Source of the DNA: Owenia fusiformis
Taxonomy: Eukaryota; Annelida; Polychaeta; Sabellida; Oweniidae
Assembly (NCBI GenBank): GCA_903813345.2
Contig: CAIIXF020000011.1
Location: 15,731,754-15,795,753, forward strand
DNA: 64,000 bases
Reading direction: 5' to 3'
This document shows positions 1 through 9,261 of this stretch, in pieces (positions within the stretch are counted from its first letter, which is position 1; each line of letters begins with the position of its first letter). Made by a program: the position numbers and the translations under genes. The notes under the pieces are model-generated. The model saw only the letters and a list, made by a program, of their open reading frames with translations. It had not been told where the DNA came from and searched no databases.

Positions 1-39
1 ATCATTTGTACATAGTTTCACCCTGTTTGTAAGAAAAAA

Positions 40-130
40 CAATGCATTTGACGTCAGGATTCGCTGTGAAATCGCGAATACGAATACAAATTCGCGAGTC
101 TCAGACTCGTGTAATAATTCGCGAAATCTG
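40..130 (+). promoter_or_regulatory. CpG-rich promoter-like patch with CRE and three TCGCGA cores
   Basis: A perfect CRE palindrome TGACGTCA lies at 49-56. The hexamer TCGCGA occurs at 72-77, 92-97 and 119-124. CpG is otherwise scarce in this window, so the patch stands out. CRE sites bind CREB/ATF bZIP factors, and TCGCGA is the core of the TCTCGCGAGA promoter element known from animal CpG-island promoters. A candidate 5' UTR donor lies just downstream at 186, which fits a plus-strand promoter. The transcription start is not visible. Confidence 0.4.
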
Positions 131-185
131 AACTCCTAATCGAGCCGAATTCTATAACACCTTGGCGAGACGATTCGATGACTAC
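131..185 (+). other. candidate non-coding first exon (5' UTR) of a plus-strand gene
   Basis: The segment ends in ACTAC|GTGAGTA, a good splice donor at 186-187. The next strong acceptor is at 318, giving a 133-bp intron. An ATG at 178 joined to the next exon opens only a short upstream frame that stops within it, so this exon would be untranslated or carry a small uORF. The left boundary is arbitrary because the start site cannot be seen. Confidence 0.3.
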
Positions 186-318
186 GTGAGTACTTATCTA
201 CACCACTAGCAATTAAGCAAAATGAGTGTGTTTATTCGTTAAACAATTAACAATAGGCTTGTTGAAATATGTATAGTTCCGGGTAAAGGTAACATTTATT
301 TCTTGCTAACGTTTGCAG

Positions 319-412
319 AAATTTTTTATGCCAACCCAGTACTATATCTTATATTTACATCATTTATTGAAACTGAAAATAATTGAAGATATGGAGGCCG
401 GTCTTAAAAGGT
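319..412 (+). CDS. candidate first coding exon of an unidentified plus-strand gene
   Basis: The exon is bounded by a strong acceptor (GCTAAC branch-like word, then TTTGCAG, ending at 318) and a near-perfect donor AAAAG|GTAAGT at 413. The frame is open throughout. Two starts are possible. ATG at 330 has poor context. ATG at 391 has G at -3 and +4 (GATATGG) and is the more likely start, giving MEAGLK and a split codon (phase 2). Upstream of 391 the same frame reads MPTQYYILYLHHLLKLKIIE, which looks protein-like, so a longer product is possible. I do not recognise the protein and found no clear third exon; the following intron would be long. The upstream promoter-like patch supports a real gene start. 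Confidence 0.4.
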
Positions 413-606
413 AAGTCTACTTCTTAAAACTATGGTAACCATTTTGCTCATTCTTGAACATTCATAAAATCATGCCATTCACAATAGGGCAACAACAGAG
501 CTGGGGAGTGGTTTGCCTCCAAAGCCAATAACAGTGATACTTTAAATAGCTGTCCCCATTCCTCATTCTATTTCAAGGGCAATCTAACAGTTACATTAAC
601 AATATA

Positions 607-1235
607 CAGGGTGTCAAAAAACAACAGCACCACCCTCTACAGCAAAATGTACTTAATGTTACAAAGTATGTTTTATCCCACTTTAAAGACAATTTAATTC
701 TGGAGTTACTTGAGAAATTTCAGCTCCGTATGATATAATTTTACAGATTTACAGCTGATTATAAGTAGTTGGTATGGCCACCACTCGCCACTCGAAAAGC
801 AGCTAATCTGGATGGATATGATTTCAGTGAAGATTCAAAGAAAGGTTCAGCATTGCGTAATCCTTAAAGTACTCTCCTCATATCCTTCAGAAATACATCC
901 TTACTGTATCTATTTTCAAGAGGCCCTCTCTCCATCAATTCCCCTACCCTGTCTTTCACAATTGAACCTATATGTTCAGCGTAGTTGAGATCTTGGCTAT
1001 TTCCTACATATTAATCATTTCCAAGATTTGACCTTAAACCAGTAATAAAGTAGCAAACAAAGTACTGAAGTAGCAAACTTCGAAACAATATAGCTTTTTT
1101 AATTTAAAGTTTTATGAAATGAAATTTGACGAGTAACTCCAGAATTAAATTATCTTTCAAATGAGATATGACATGCTATGTAACATTTAGGAGTTTTTGC
1201 TGTAGAGGGGGGTGCCGTTGTTTTTTGACACCCTG
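607..1235. mobile_element. mariner/Tc1-like non-autonomous element with TA target duplication
   Basis: The ends are CAGGGTGTCAAAAAACAACA (607) and its inverted counterpart ending at 1235, each flanked by TA (605-606 and 1236-1237). Imperfect inverted arms run roughly 607-720 and 1120-1235. TA duplication with CAGGGTGTC ends fits the IS630-Tc1-mariner superfamily. At 629 bp it is too short for a full transposase, but a C-terminal transposase remnant is readable inside on the minus strand. It abuts the next MITE, sharing one TA. Confidence 0.75.
864..1010 (-). pseudogene. Tc1/mariner-like transposase C-terminal remnant
   Basis: The minus-strand frame ending in TAA at 866-864 reads NSQDLNYAEHIGSIVKDRV followed by a short Lys/Arg-rich tail. 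This matches the layout of the conserved C-terminal transposase block (S-P-D-L-N-P-x-E-x-x-W-x-x-h-K-x-R-V) around the third catalytic acidic residue; the aligned D and E are kept, while the usual P and W are changed. Upstream the frame meets a stop and continues only in another frame, so it is decayed. It lies wholly inside the 607-1235 inverted-repeat element, which supports the assignment. Confidence 0.6.
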
Positions 1236-1237
1236 TA

Positions 1238-1416
1238 CAGTAAAATCTGTCCTAGTGAACACCTCTCTTTAGTGAACACATGTTTTAGTGAACATCCCTT
1301 CAAGTCACGTTCTATATTGACTACTGTATAAAATCCCCTCTGACTGTAGTGAACACCTACCTACAGTGAACACTTTTTGTGGCTCCATAGGTGTTCACTA
1401 TATAAAGGTTTTACTG
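1238..1416. mobile_element. Tigger/pogo-like MITE
   Basis: It begins CAGTAAAATCTGTCC after TA and ends GGTTTTACTG. Inside are several TAGTGAACACCTCTCT words and the inverted form AGGTGTTCACTATA. CAGTARAACCT...AGGTTTTACTG ends with TA duplication are typical of pogo/Tigger-like MITEs. The left TA is shared with the preceding mariner-like element; the right flank is TT rather than TA. Confidence 0.7.
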
Positions 1417-1810
1417 TTTCCTTACCTCACTTTATTCTTGGTAAGTAATCAGTAACTTGAACATGATATATTTTTGTATTCATTATTTTTAATACACATA
1501 CTTTATCAAATGAAATATAATCTTATAAATGGTTTGTTGTTCCTAATTAATTCATCTTATGAAACATAATCAAAATCGTTTTGTAACAACGTATCATATT
1601 TATAAATTAAACCACTAATCATAAACTGAATCTGATCCAAAAGTGGCAATCAAAAAGGCATTAACTGAAAACCAATATAACAAAAATCTTCATAACTTAT
1701 ATATAATATTTAAATTTATTTATTAAAATCATAGAAACTTATTAACTAACTTTATTAAACCAGTATAAAACACAAAAATGCCTTCAGTCACCCAGAGAGA
1801 TATCCAAATA

Positions 1811-1965
1811 CAGTAACACCTTTCAATTTGAACAGTGAACACCTCTTTAAGATGAGCACCTTTGTAACATGAACACTTTCTCACAGATACCATTTTGATT
1901 CTTTCCATTTTGTCCAACGCAGGTGAACATCCAAACCGTGAACAATTTCTGCTATGTCACTAGTG
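1811..1965 (+). mobile_element. Tigger/pogo-like MITE left end
   Basis: TA followed by CAGTAACACCTTTCAATTTG and repeated GTGAACACC/ATGAACAC words matches the left end of the MITE family seen elsewhere here. It runs directly into the 31-bp minisatellite; a canonical right end was not found. Confidence 0.5.
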
Positions 1966-2610
1966 TTCATATTATTGGGGTTTCATGTTGCAAGTGTTTA
2001 TATTATTGGGGCTTCATGTTGCAAGTGTTCATGTTATTGGGGTTTCATGTTGCAAGTGTTCATGTTATTGGTGTGTCATGTTAAAAGTGTTAGTTATTGG
2101 GGTTTCATGTTGCGAGTATTCATGTTATTGGGGTTTCATGTTGCGAGTGTTCATGTTATTGGGGTTTCATGTTGCGAGTGTTCATGCTATTGGGGTTTCA
2201 TGTTGCAAGAGTTCATGTTATTGGGGTTTCATGTTGCGAGTGGTCATATTATTGGATTTTCATGTTACTAATGTTCTTGTTACTGGGGTTTTATGTTGCA
2301 AGTGTTCATGTTATTTGGGGTTTCATGTTACTAGTGTTCATTTTATTGGGGTTTCATGTTACTAGTGTTCATGTTATTGGGGTTTCATGTTGCAAGTGTT
2401 CATGTTATTGGGGTTTCATGTTGCAAGTGTTCATGTTATTGGGGTTTCATGTTACTAGTGTTCATGTTATTGGAGTTTCATGTTGTGAGTGTTCATGTTA
2501 TTGGGGTTTCATGTTACCAGTGTTCATGTTATTGGGGTTTCATGTTACAAGTGTTCATGCTATTGGGGTTTCATGTTGCGAGTGTTCATGTTATTGGGAT
2601 TTCAAAAGAG
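1966..2610 (+). repeat. 31-bp minisatellite, about 21 copies
   Basis: The unit starts GTGTTCATGTTATTGGGG and continues TTTCATGTTGCAA, 31 bp in total, with variants CGA, CTA or CCA in place of CAA. Spacing of 31 bp was checked between adjacent units at 2396 and 2427. As 31 is not a multiple of three, the array is open in several frames and yields look-alike peptides rich in C, S, H, V and F; these are not genes. Confidence 0.9.
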
Positions 2611-3072
2611 AAATCAAACCTCCTTAACAAGATCAAGTCAAGCCACACAGCGTTGTTACACCTATTATAACAATTACGCAACAGAGGAACAATGGGATCA
2701 ACTGAAAATGTCAATTTACTTAATTCATTTAAGACGATACCTAGGGCCATCCAACAGAACATTGGGGCAACTAACTTAATAACCTTATACGTTCTTTGCT
2801 CTACCAATTAACTCTGAGACCTAAAGGGGCCATAAGCATACTAACAAATAACCTTTTTGCACCATCATTTTTTAATCTTTGTGGATGTTTGGTATGTCAA
2901 TAAATGATGTCCATGCATAAAACGTATGTGGTTCTCCAAAATCAAAATAAGACTACTTAAAAATAAAGAGCACTGCTTCTAGGTTACAGCAACTATCTCA
3001 TTGCTTGATGAATTCAGCATTCCATATCCAACTGACAACCACGATATGAACATTTCAACAACATTTAGTCCA
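2611..3072. other. no gene seen
   Basis: AT-rich sequence downstream of the minisatellite. I see no splice-flanked open frame, no tRNA and no clear inverted-repeat pair. Confidence 0.5.
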
Positions 3073-3370
3073 CCCGCTATGCCTCAGTGGCAGAGAGAGT
3101 CAAGGTTACCAATATCGCTTGGCCCCGGGTTCGATTCCCGGTTCAGACAAGTTTGTTTGTGCGTTATGTAATTCTGGGTGTTTGACTGAGTGGTTCACGA
3201 CTCATATTAAAGGCTGTGGTGTGTACCTGTATGTCTGTGTACCTGTGCACATAAAAGAAAACAGGGCTCCTCCAAGGAGGGGTTTCTGGCTCTATCTTCG
3301 AATGTAAAATACGTAAAATACGCTCGCCAAATATGGCGGTAACCAAGATATAATAATAATAATAACAACA
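3073..3370 (+). repeat. tRNA-derived SINE
   Basis: The head has a pol III A box TGCCTCAGTGG at 3080-3090 (one mismatch to consensus) and a perfect B box GGTTCGATTCC at 3128-3138. The segment between does not fold as a normal tRNA anticodon region. A non-tRNA body of about 200 bp follows, with a small internal palindrome (CCTCCAAGGAGG near 3270), ending in an ATA/ATAA microsatellite tail at about 3347-3366. This head-body-tail layout defines a SINE mobilised by a partner LINE. I saw no second full copy in the window. Confidence 0.75.
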
Positions 3371-4984
3371 GAACAAGATAAAATCAGAATTTTACTCCAT
3401 GAGTGATTTAAGAATTTCAATGAAAAAAAACTTGAATATTTATCTCTGCAAAACTTAGGGATAACAATTTCTCGTAGGCTGTAGTCTATCTCTCTTAAAC
3501 TATGAGTTCACAAACCTCCGGTCTCAGAAAAATACCAATGTATTGTATTGCCACAAATGGCAAGTACAATGCAGAAATCTTGAAACAAAAACAACGTCCA
3601 CTCAGGATGAGTTTTAAAGAAATTATCAAATCCATACAAAACAGCAGTTAGACAATTTGTAATCTGACAAACATTTGTAATACTTTACCTCAAATTTTCT
3701 TTGATCGCATTTCATACATTTTTGTTTTTTATACCAGACTCACTTATTTACAAGAAACCAAAGAAAAACACATCAATATCAATCCAACCATGAAACATCT
3801 TAGGATTCTATCATTTCCCAGATAAAATTTATCACCATAAGAATATTTGATTACTCGTATTTTGATCAAGCGTGAAATTCAAATTGCGTTTTCATCAGTG
3901 TTTAGTTCTGCAGTAGCTTCAGCTCATTATAGATTAGAGTTAATCGCTTGGTGATAAATAAGTTTTTTATCAATTCTGTGAAAAGTTGTGATTTCATCAG
4001 TATGTTGTAAACAAAGCAATTGGAAAACAAGAGGGGGAACATATAAATACGAAAAGACTGGGAGTGAATGTTGTGTGATTGGGATGATTTCAAATGGGTA
4101 CACACTACATATCTTATAAATGTAACTTTGACAATAGCCGTAAAAATTTACTTGTTTGTATGTATTTTGATGTTAATAAATAGTAATTTAAAAAAGTTTT
4201 AATACCCAAAACAGTGGTATTAACAATAATTATATCATAACCAAAGTAAATAGAAAAAATAAAGAGCCAAAACCGATCAATATAGAAGAAAAACTACTTT
4301 TTACTTTATTTGCAACTGCAACCTTCTAGCATTTAATAATGGCCTCCATCCAATTTTGCTATAGTTTACACTCATAATTCAAGTATTGGTTGAAATTCCA
4401 TAAACATAGCAAAAAAGAATTGCACAACAAAAAATGACCACCCGCCTGCCTGACAAACTGGTCACAATAGCACCAGAGTATGCGGTAAAAATACAACAAA
4501 CAATACAATCCAATCAACAAACAATACAATACAATCCAATCAACAAACAATACAATCCAGTTATATTATTGAAGAATAACTCCTTTGTAACCTAGGAAGG
4601 GAATGAGAATTGCAAATTGATTAATATTCCCTCCTTGATAATAATCAAATAGCAATAAAATTATTTTCCCCTTCGTACTTCATGAAGGGAATATAAATGT
4701 GTGACCTCATACGCTTCACCATTAGGGTATTGCTTTAATTAGAATTGATGGAGTTGAAGACTTTTTTACGCCTGAGAGAAAAAGTAAATCTATTAAGTGA
4801 ATAGTACAGCATCTGTGGTTTACCTATGTCAGACCATGAAGAATGGACATGACACGAAATTTAACAGCCAAAGGGATGCGATATTGTAATTTTGAAAAGG
4901 TTACACCCCATTGTGGGATCTACAGCCAGTACTATCCCTTGGAAAAGAATCCCACAAGCTTGAGACAAGGCTTAAGCACGCAAA
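3371..4984. other. non-coding, AT-rich
   Basis: No supported gene. 4498-4560 holds a short imperfect CAATACAATCCAATCAA repeat. Open frames here are short, AT-rich and lack exon-like borders. Confidence 0.5.
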
Positions 4985-5049
4985 ATGTCACCACCTACCA
5001 TTTGTTACAGATACCAAACACCAACCACTGAACACTGTCCACGGTGACA
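4985..5049. repeat. short copy of a dispersed GTCACCACC family
   Basis: Starts GTCACCACCTACCATTTG and ends GGTGAC in inverted form. Related copies are at about 6042-6095 (partial), 45112-45245 and 58549-58748, all with the words CACCNCCTRCCATTTGTTAC and AGATRCNGAA. Confidence 0.45.
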
Positions 5050-5401
5050 AAATAGAGATAAATCAGAATGGTGGGCCGGTTGCACTCCTCATTCAAGCTC
5101 TGTTACACCCCTTTGGCACTCTATAGGCCTCAATGCTGTGTCCATGCTTTCCAATACAAAGATTATCAGAATTAATTATAGGAAGAAGATGCTAAGATAT
5201 GGTTAACAAACTTCCATGCTAATAATGCAATGGAGATATGTCATTAATTTGCCTTCCATGTATGTGAATATTGTTTGCTTCAGTAGCATTACATGCAGAA
5301 CAGAGAAGAATAGTAGGCGGAAGATCTATTGGCAATATGTCATCATAGAGTTATAAAACATACAACATGCTTCCTTGAACTGATGTTACATCACAGTCTT
5401 C

Positions 5402-5871
5402 CACAGATACTAGTTTTCTGCATGAAAAAAATCAAAATTCTGCAAAATATTCTGCAAGAAAAAAAGCAAATTCTGCAAGGAGAAAATCGAAATTCTGCAC
5501 AAATTTTCAAAAAAAGTCCAAATGCTGCAATCTTTTAAAACGATGAAAATTGACGTAGCAACGGAAACGGAAGTCAGCTATTTTCTAGGTAAGAACTGCG
5601 CATCATTAGCGAACTCGCTTTAGCGAATTTTAACGTGATAGAATGTTGAATTTCACGGTGAAATCGTACTTGTACTCAATAATGATTGATTGTTGGACAT
5701 AAACAGACACTCTTCAAATACCCCGCAAAGGTAGGAGATCGTAAAATATGTAATTTCTGGAAATTCTGGTAATTCCGCGGGATTTTCATGAAAATCAGGG
5801 ATTCTGCAAAAAATTGAAGTTTTGTCAAATTCCGTCCACGCCGCGGAATTACGGAATACTAGTATCTATGG
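5402..5871. mobile_element. inverted-repeat element with internal AAATTCTGCAA repeats
   Basis: AGATACTAGT at 5405-5414 is matched by ACTAGTATCT at 5858-5867, within longer imperfect arms. The left part holds four or more imperfect copies of AAATTCTGCAA; the right part has two TTCCGCGG-type words. Target duplication is not clear and no transposase is visible. Confidence 0.4.
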
Positions 5872-6142
5872 TCTTCTATCGGGTTTCTTATTAAAACCTG
5901 TGAGACTAATTTTGATTTGCCCCAGGAAAAGAGTAAAAAGGGGGAAAGACTATTTACAAAGTACAAAATAAGCCAAAATCATAGTAAGAGCCTAACTGGT
6001 TATAAGTAAAACAAATCCCAACAAAAACATGCAAAATGGCACAACCTACCATTTGCTACAGATACTGAACACCAACTCCCAAACACCAACTTTGACTTAA
6101 TCAGAAAATGACTAAAATGAAATGAAAGCTCAGTTACCTAAC

Positions 6143-6347
6143 CAGTGATCTCCCTAGCATTAAAGCAAGTGGGCGTAGCACCCACCTGAGACTTCAAAAA
6201 CAGGCTTGCACCCACCTGAAAATCCATTTTCACCCACTTGAAAATGAGAAAATCATGAATAATTGAGATATGTTGACCAATTTTGGTCTTAATTGTGAAA
6301 ATGAGAATTTTGCACCTACTTGAGAAAAAATCCTGTGAAGAACACTG
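6143..6347 (+). mobile_element. CAGTG-ended MITE, copy 1 (hAT-like)
   Basis: Starts CAGTGATCTCCCTAGCATTA and ends GAAGAACACTG. Flanks are CTAAC and TTAAC, a 5-bp duplication with one change. Inside are three CACCCACYTGA words. Related copies at 7832-8022 and 36513-36716 keep the same order of internal words. Confidence 0.7.
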
Positions 6348-6699
6348 TTAACTGATACAGAATACTACTGGACATGAGTTCCATAAATGCAGTCATTCTT
6401 GACACAAACTGGTAACACCAGCTTCAAGTCAGTTCAATGATGTTACTATTGATAGAGACATTTATAGGTCACCATCAACAATTTCTATTATCACCATTAT
6501 GATGAACAATTCATATCTCATCCCTAATATCATAAAATGTATGATGGACTAGGAAACACAAAGGGCACAATTTATTGTCAACATTATGTGATACACAAAA
6601 CAGATATCATTGTTCAATAAATGTTTCCTGTTTTTATAAGTTTTTATAATTGGATTATAGGCAGTCTGTGGAATTGTGGTTTGGTTACCTCATATAACC

Positions 6700-6830
6700 C
6701 TGAAGACCCCCCCCCCCCTAAGGTGGGCCAAAAAAAAAATTATGGACATTACTTGGCCCTTCTGAACTTTTTCAATTTTAGACCAAATTATCAAGAAAAT
6801 GCCCCCCCCCCCATTGTTAGTTCTCACATC
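6700..6830. repeat. C-rich low-complexity segment
   Basis: Two runs of 10-13 C residues flank an imperfect inverted pair (GTGGGCC ... TTGGCCC / GGTTGGGCC). It may be the relic of a small foldback element; nothing coding is supported. Confidence 0.35.
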
Positions 6831-7305
6831 CATCCCTGGTTGGGCCTACATATTTGGTCACAAGCCAAATAAAGGAAACCCATACTTTCATGCTTAAAAT
6901 AAATTGACCAGATTACTCATTCAACTTGGCCTACCTTAATTGTTTCCATCACATATATATTGAATAATGGAAGGCATCATCAGAGTCCATTAGCTATATC
7001 CTCTTTAAGAGATGCATAAACTAGGGGTTTATTGGCTATCAGAGAAAAGATGTGATGGAAATCTATTCCTTAGGGAGAGATAGGCCTTCTTCTTTTAATA
7101 TACTATGCTAATAAAGTTCTAATCTTGTAGTTATTTTATTGGTAACAAAAACTGAGGAAGTCATCAATACATGTAACTTTCTCTGGATAATATTGTTAAG
7201 GTAGACCTGCAGGAACAAAGTTTCAAGTTTGTGCCATTTATGTGGTGAAATCTATAAGTAATAATCATTCTATTCGACCTACCTTAAGGAAATGCATCGA
7301 AAATA

Positions 7306-7499
7306 CAGTAAAACCATTTTTAATGAACACCTGTGTTTAGTGAACCCAACTTCAACTCACAATTTTACTTTAACTTCTTTATAAAACCTCATGCTTTAGT
7401 GAACACCTCCCTACAGTGAACATATTTTGTGGCTCAATAGGTGTTCACTATATCATATTTTGTGGCTCAATAGGTGTTCACTATATACTTGTTTTACTG
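7306..7499. mobile_element. Tigger/pogo-like MITE
   Basis: CAGTAAAACCA ... TTGTTTTACTG flanked on both sides by TA (7304-7305, 7500-7501). The internal 33-bp segment GTGGCTCAATAGGTGTTCAC plus flank is duplicated in tandem near the right end (about 7430-7485). Confidence 0.8.
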
Positions 7500-7831
7500 T
7501 ATATCCCAGGTAACATATGGCAAATAAAATGTTTTGAGAAACAACCTCTAGAAACATCACTTCAATTGAAAAACATATGCAGTAAAGGTGAGTGAATAAG
7601 AAAGCTATTATATTCAGAACATGATCGTAATTCACTTGCTGGTAGCAGGCTGTTTGACATAAGACCTAAATGTTATGATAAAGCCATCAACAACTCTCTC
7701 ACCTACACAGATGTTACAACCATTAGCAATAAATTACCAACATGTGGTGGTCATGTTCTTAAACTCAGAATGGAACAAAAAGATTTAAATAAAATGAACT
7801 CAATATATCCCATGAAGGATTTAGTCCACAT

Positions 7832-8022
7832 CAGTGATCTCCATAGCATTAAAGCAAGTGGGCGCATCACCCAATTAAGATTTTAAAAACAGTCTTGCAC
7901 CCACCTGAAATTTCATTTGCACCCACTTGAAAATGAGTTAAACCGTGAAAAATTGGCATATTTTGACCAATTTTGGTCTGAATTATGAAAATAAGAATTT
8001 TGCATCAACTTAAGAAAAAACA
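7832..8022 (+). mobile_element. CAGTG-ended MITE, copy 2 (hAT-like)
   Basis: Starts CAGTGATCTCCATAGCATTA and keeps the family's internal order (AAGTGGGCG, TTGCACCCACCTGA, TTGACCAATTTTGGTCTGAA). The right end is eroded to AAAACACT, so the target duplication cannot be read. Confidence 0.65.
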
Positions 8023-9159
8023 CTACATATCATAAATCTTTTTATACTGTACACATCCTCAAGGGTATCAATTGTAAAACATATTGTTATACTTTAAAGC
8101 TGAATTGAATTGAATTCATAAATGCAAGAAATGCTCATAACATATTCAGTCACAAAGAAAAGTGGACGGGAAACCCATATAACCAGAGTATTATACAAGA
8201 TGATATGCAGCACCTGTAACCTCAATATAAGTACAGGTTCCAGCACACTCAAGAAAAGTCAAGAAAAAATGAAGAAAATATCAGCACCATATGTCAGCCT
8301 ATGTATAAAATGTCCCCTTAGTCTTCTTTGTTTTGATGGGTAGTATATCATAGACAGTTCGGTGTGACTAAGAGTTGTGACTGAAATATTACTCTAGTTG
8401 TTCTTTTTTGGCTATATTCTATGACATAATTTGATAGAACCTGTTTGAAATTACTCAAACATTTTAGGAATGCTAAATAAAATGTTTATCTGTTGGGCCA
8501 TGATGTTTCACAATGTTTTGGCCTTTTATCATCAACATGTTCATCAAGCTTGAGGTTGTCCATACTTTCTTATTTGTCAATGTCTTCAACCTGTTGGCAT
8601 GATTTATCACATAGAGTTTCGGAAGGATAAACCATAGGATGATTGAATTCTGATCTACCTAAACAGACACAATACTCAGATTTATAGGTTACACTTTTAA
8701 CTTCGCAATAGATGAGAAAATACTACAGAAATACAATCAATAAACTATTGTGTTGTGAGCAAGGAAGGACATGTGATTTTTAGATGAATATATAAGCAGA
8801 ACTGTCAAAGGGTGTGATCTCACAGAAAACGCAATTTTGCAAAATTGTTGAAAAAACATGAACAAATTATAGTTTGAAATGATAAGAATGCACCATATAC
8901 AATGTGAATTTTAAAAAATTCTGGAGATCAATCCTGTACCCCCTTCCCTTTTTGGATGCAAACCCCAAAAAATCACAATCTCTTGACTTTTGCTGGCCAT
9001 GCCCCTGTTACCGCCTGTATCCCCTGTGTAGTAACAAGGTAGTAGTACCTGACTGTTTAGCTTCTGACATTAAAATTACAAATCAACAATTAGTATCAAC
9101 GCATATATAGCAGAAATCAAAGGAACATAATTAATCAACACTCGATTCTCTCTCTTTAC
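8023..9159. other. no gene seen
   Basis: AT-rich sequence without exon-like open frames, inverted-repeat pairs or arrays that I could support. Confidence 0.45.
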
Positions 9160-9261
9160 AATAAGAAATAGTTGATGCCATTCATGTTGACCTTTATACT
9201 TTCCATGGTAATAAAGATGTTGGTCCTCTTGACTGACAGGATAACCTTTGCAGTCAAAGAA
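9160..9261 (-). CDS. weak candidate internal exon, unidentified
   Basis: The minus-strand frame reads QEDQHLYYHGKYKGQHEWHQ near its centre, a balanced composition unlike the AT-driven junk frames around it. A possible acceptor TGTCTCAG ends at 9262 (or AAAG at 9246) and a modest donor T|GTAAAG lies at 9159. From the first acceptor the exon would be 102 nt. It lies on the same strand as, and downstream of, the 13954-13047 exon, so it could belong to that gene; phase fits only the weaker donor alternative of that exon. Chance is a serious alternative. Confidence 0.15.

Noticed and set aside
1954-2779. Overlapping open frames with repeated C-S-C-Y-W-G-F-M-L peptides
   Set aside because: They are translations of a 31-bp tandem repeat that stays open in several frames; no splice sites or start signals support a gene.
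3073-3146. Functional tRNA gene
   Set aside because: A and B boxes are present, but the arms do not form a proper cloverleaf and the sequence continues into a SINE body.
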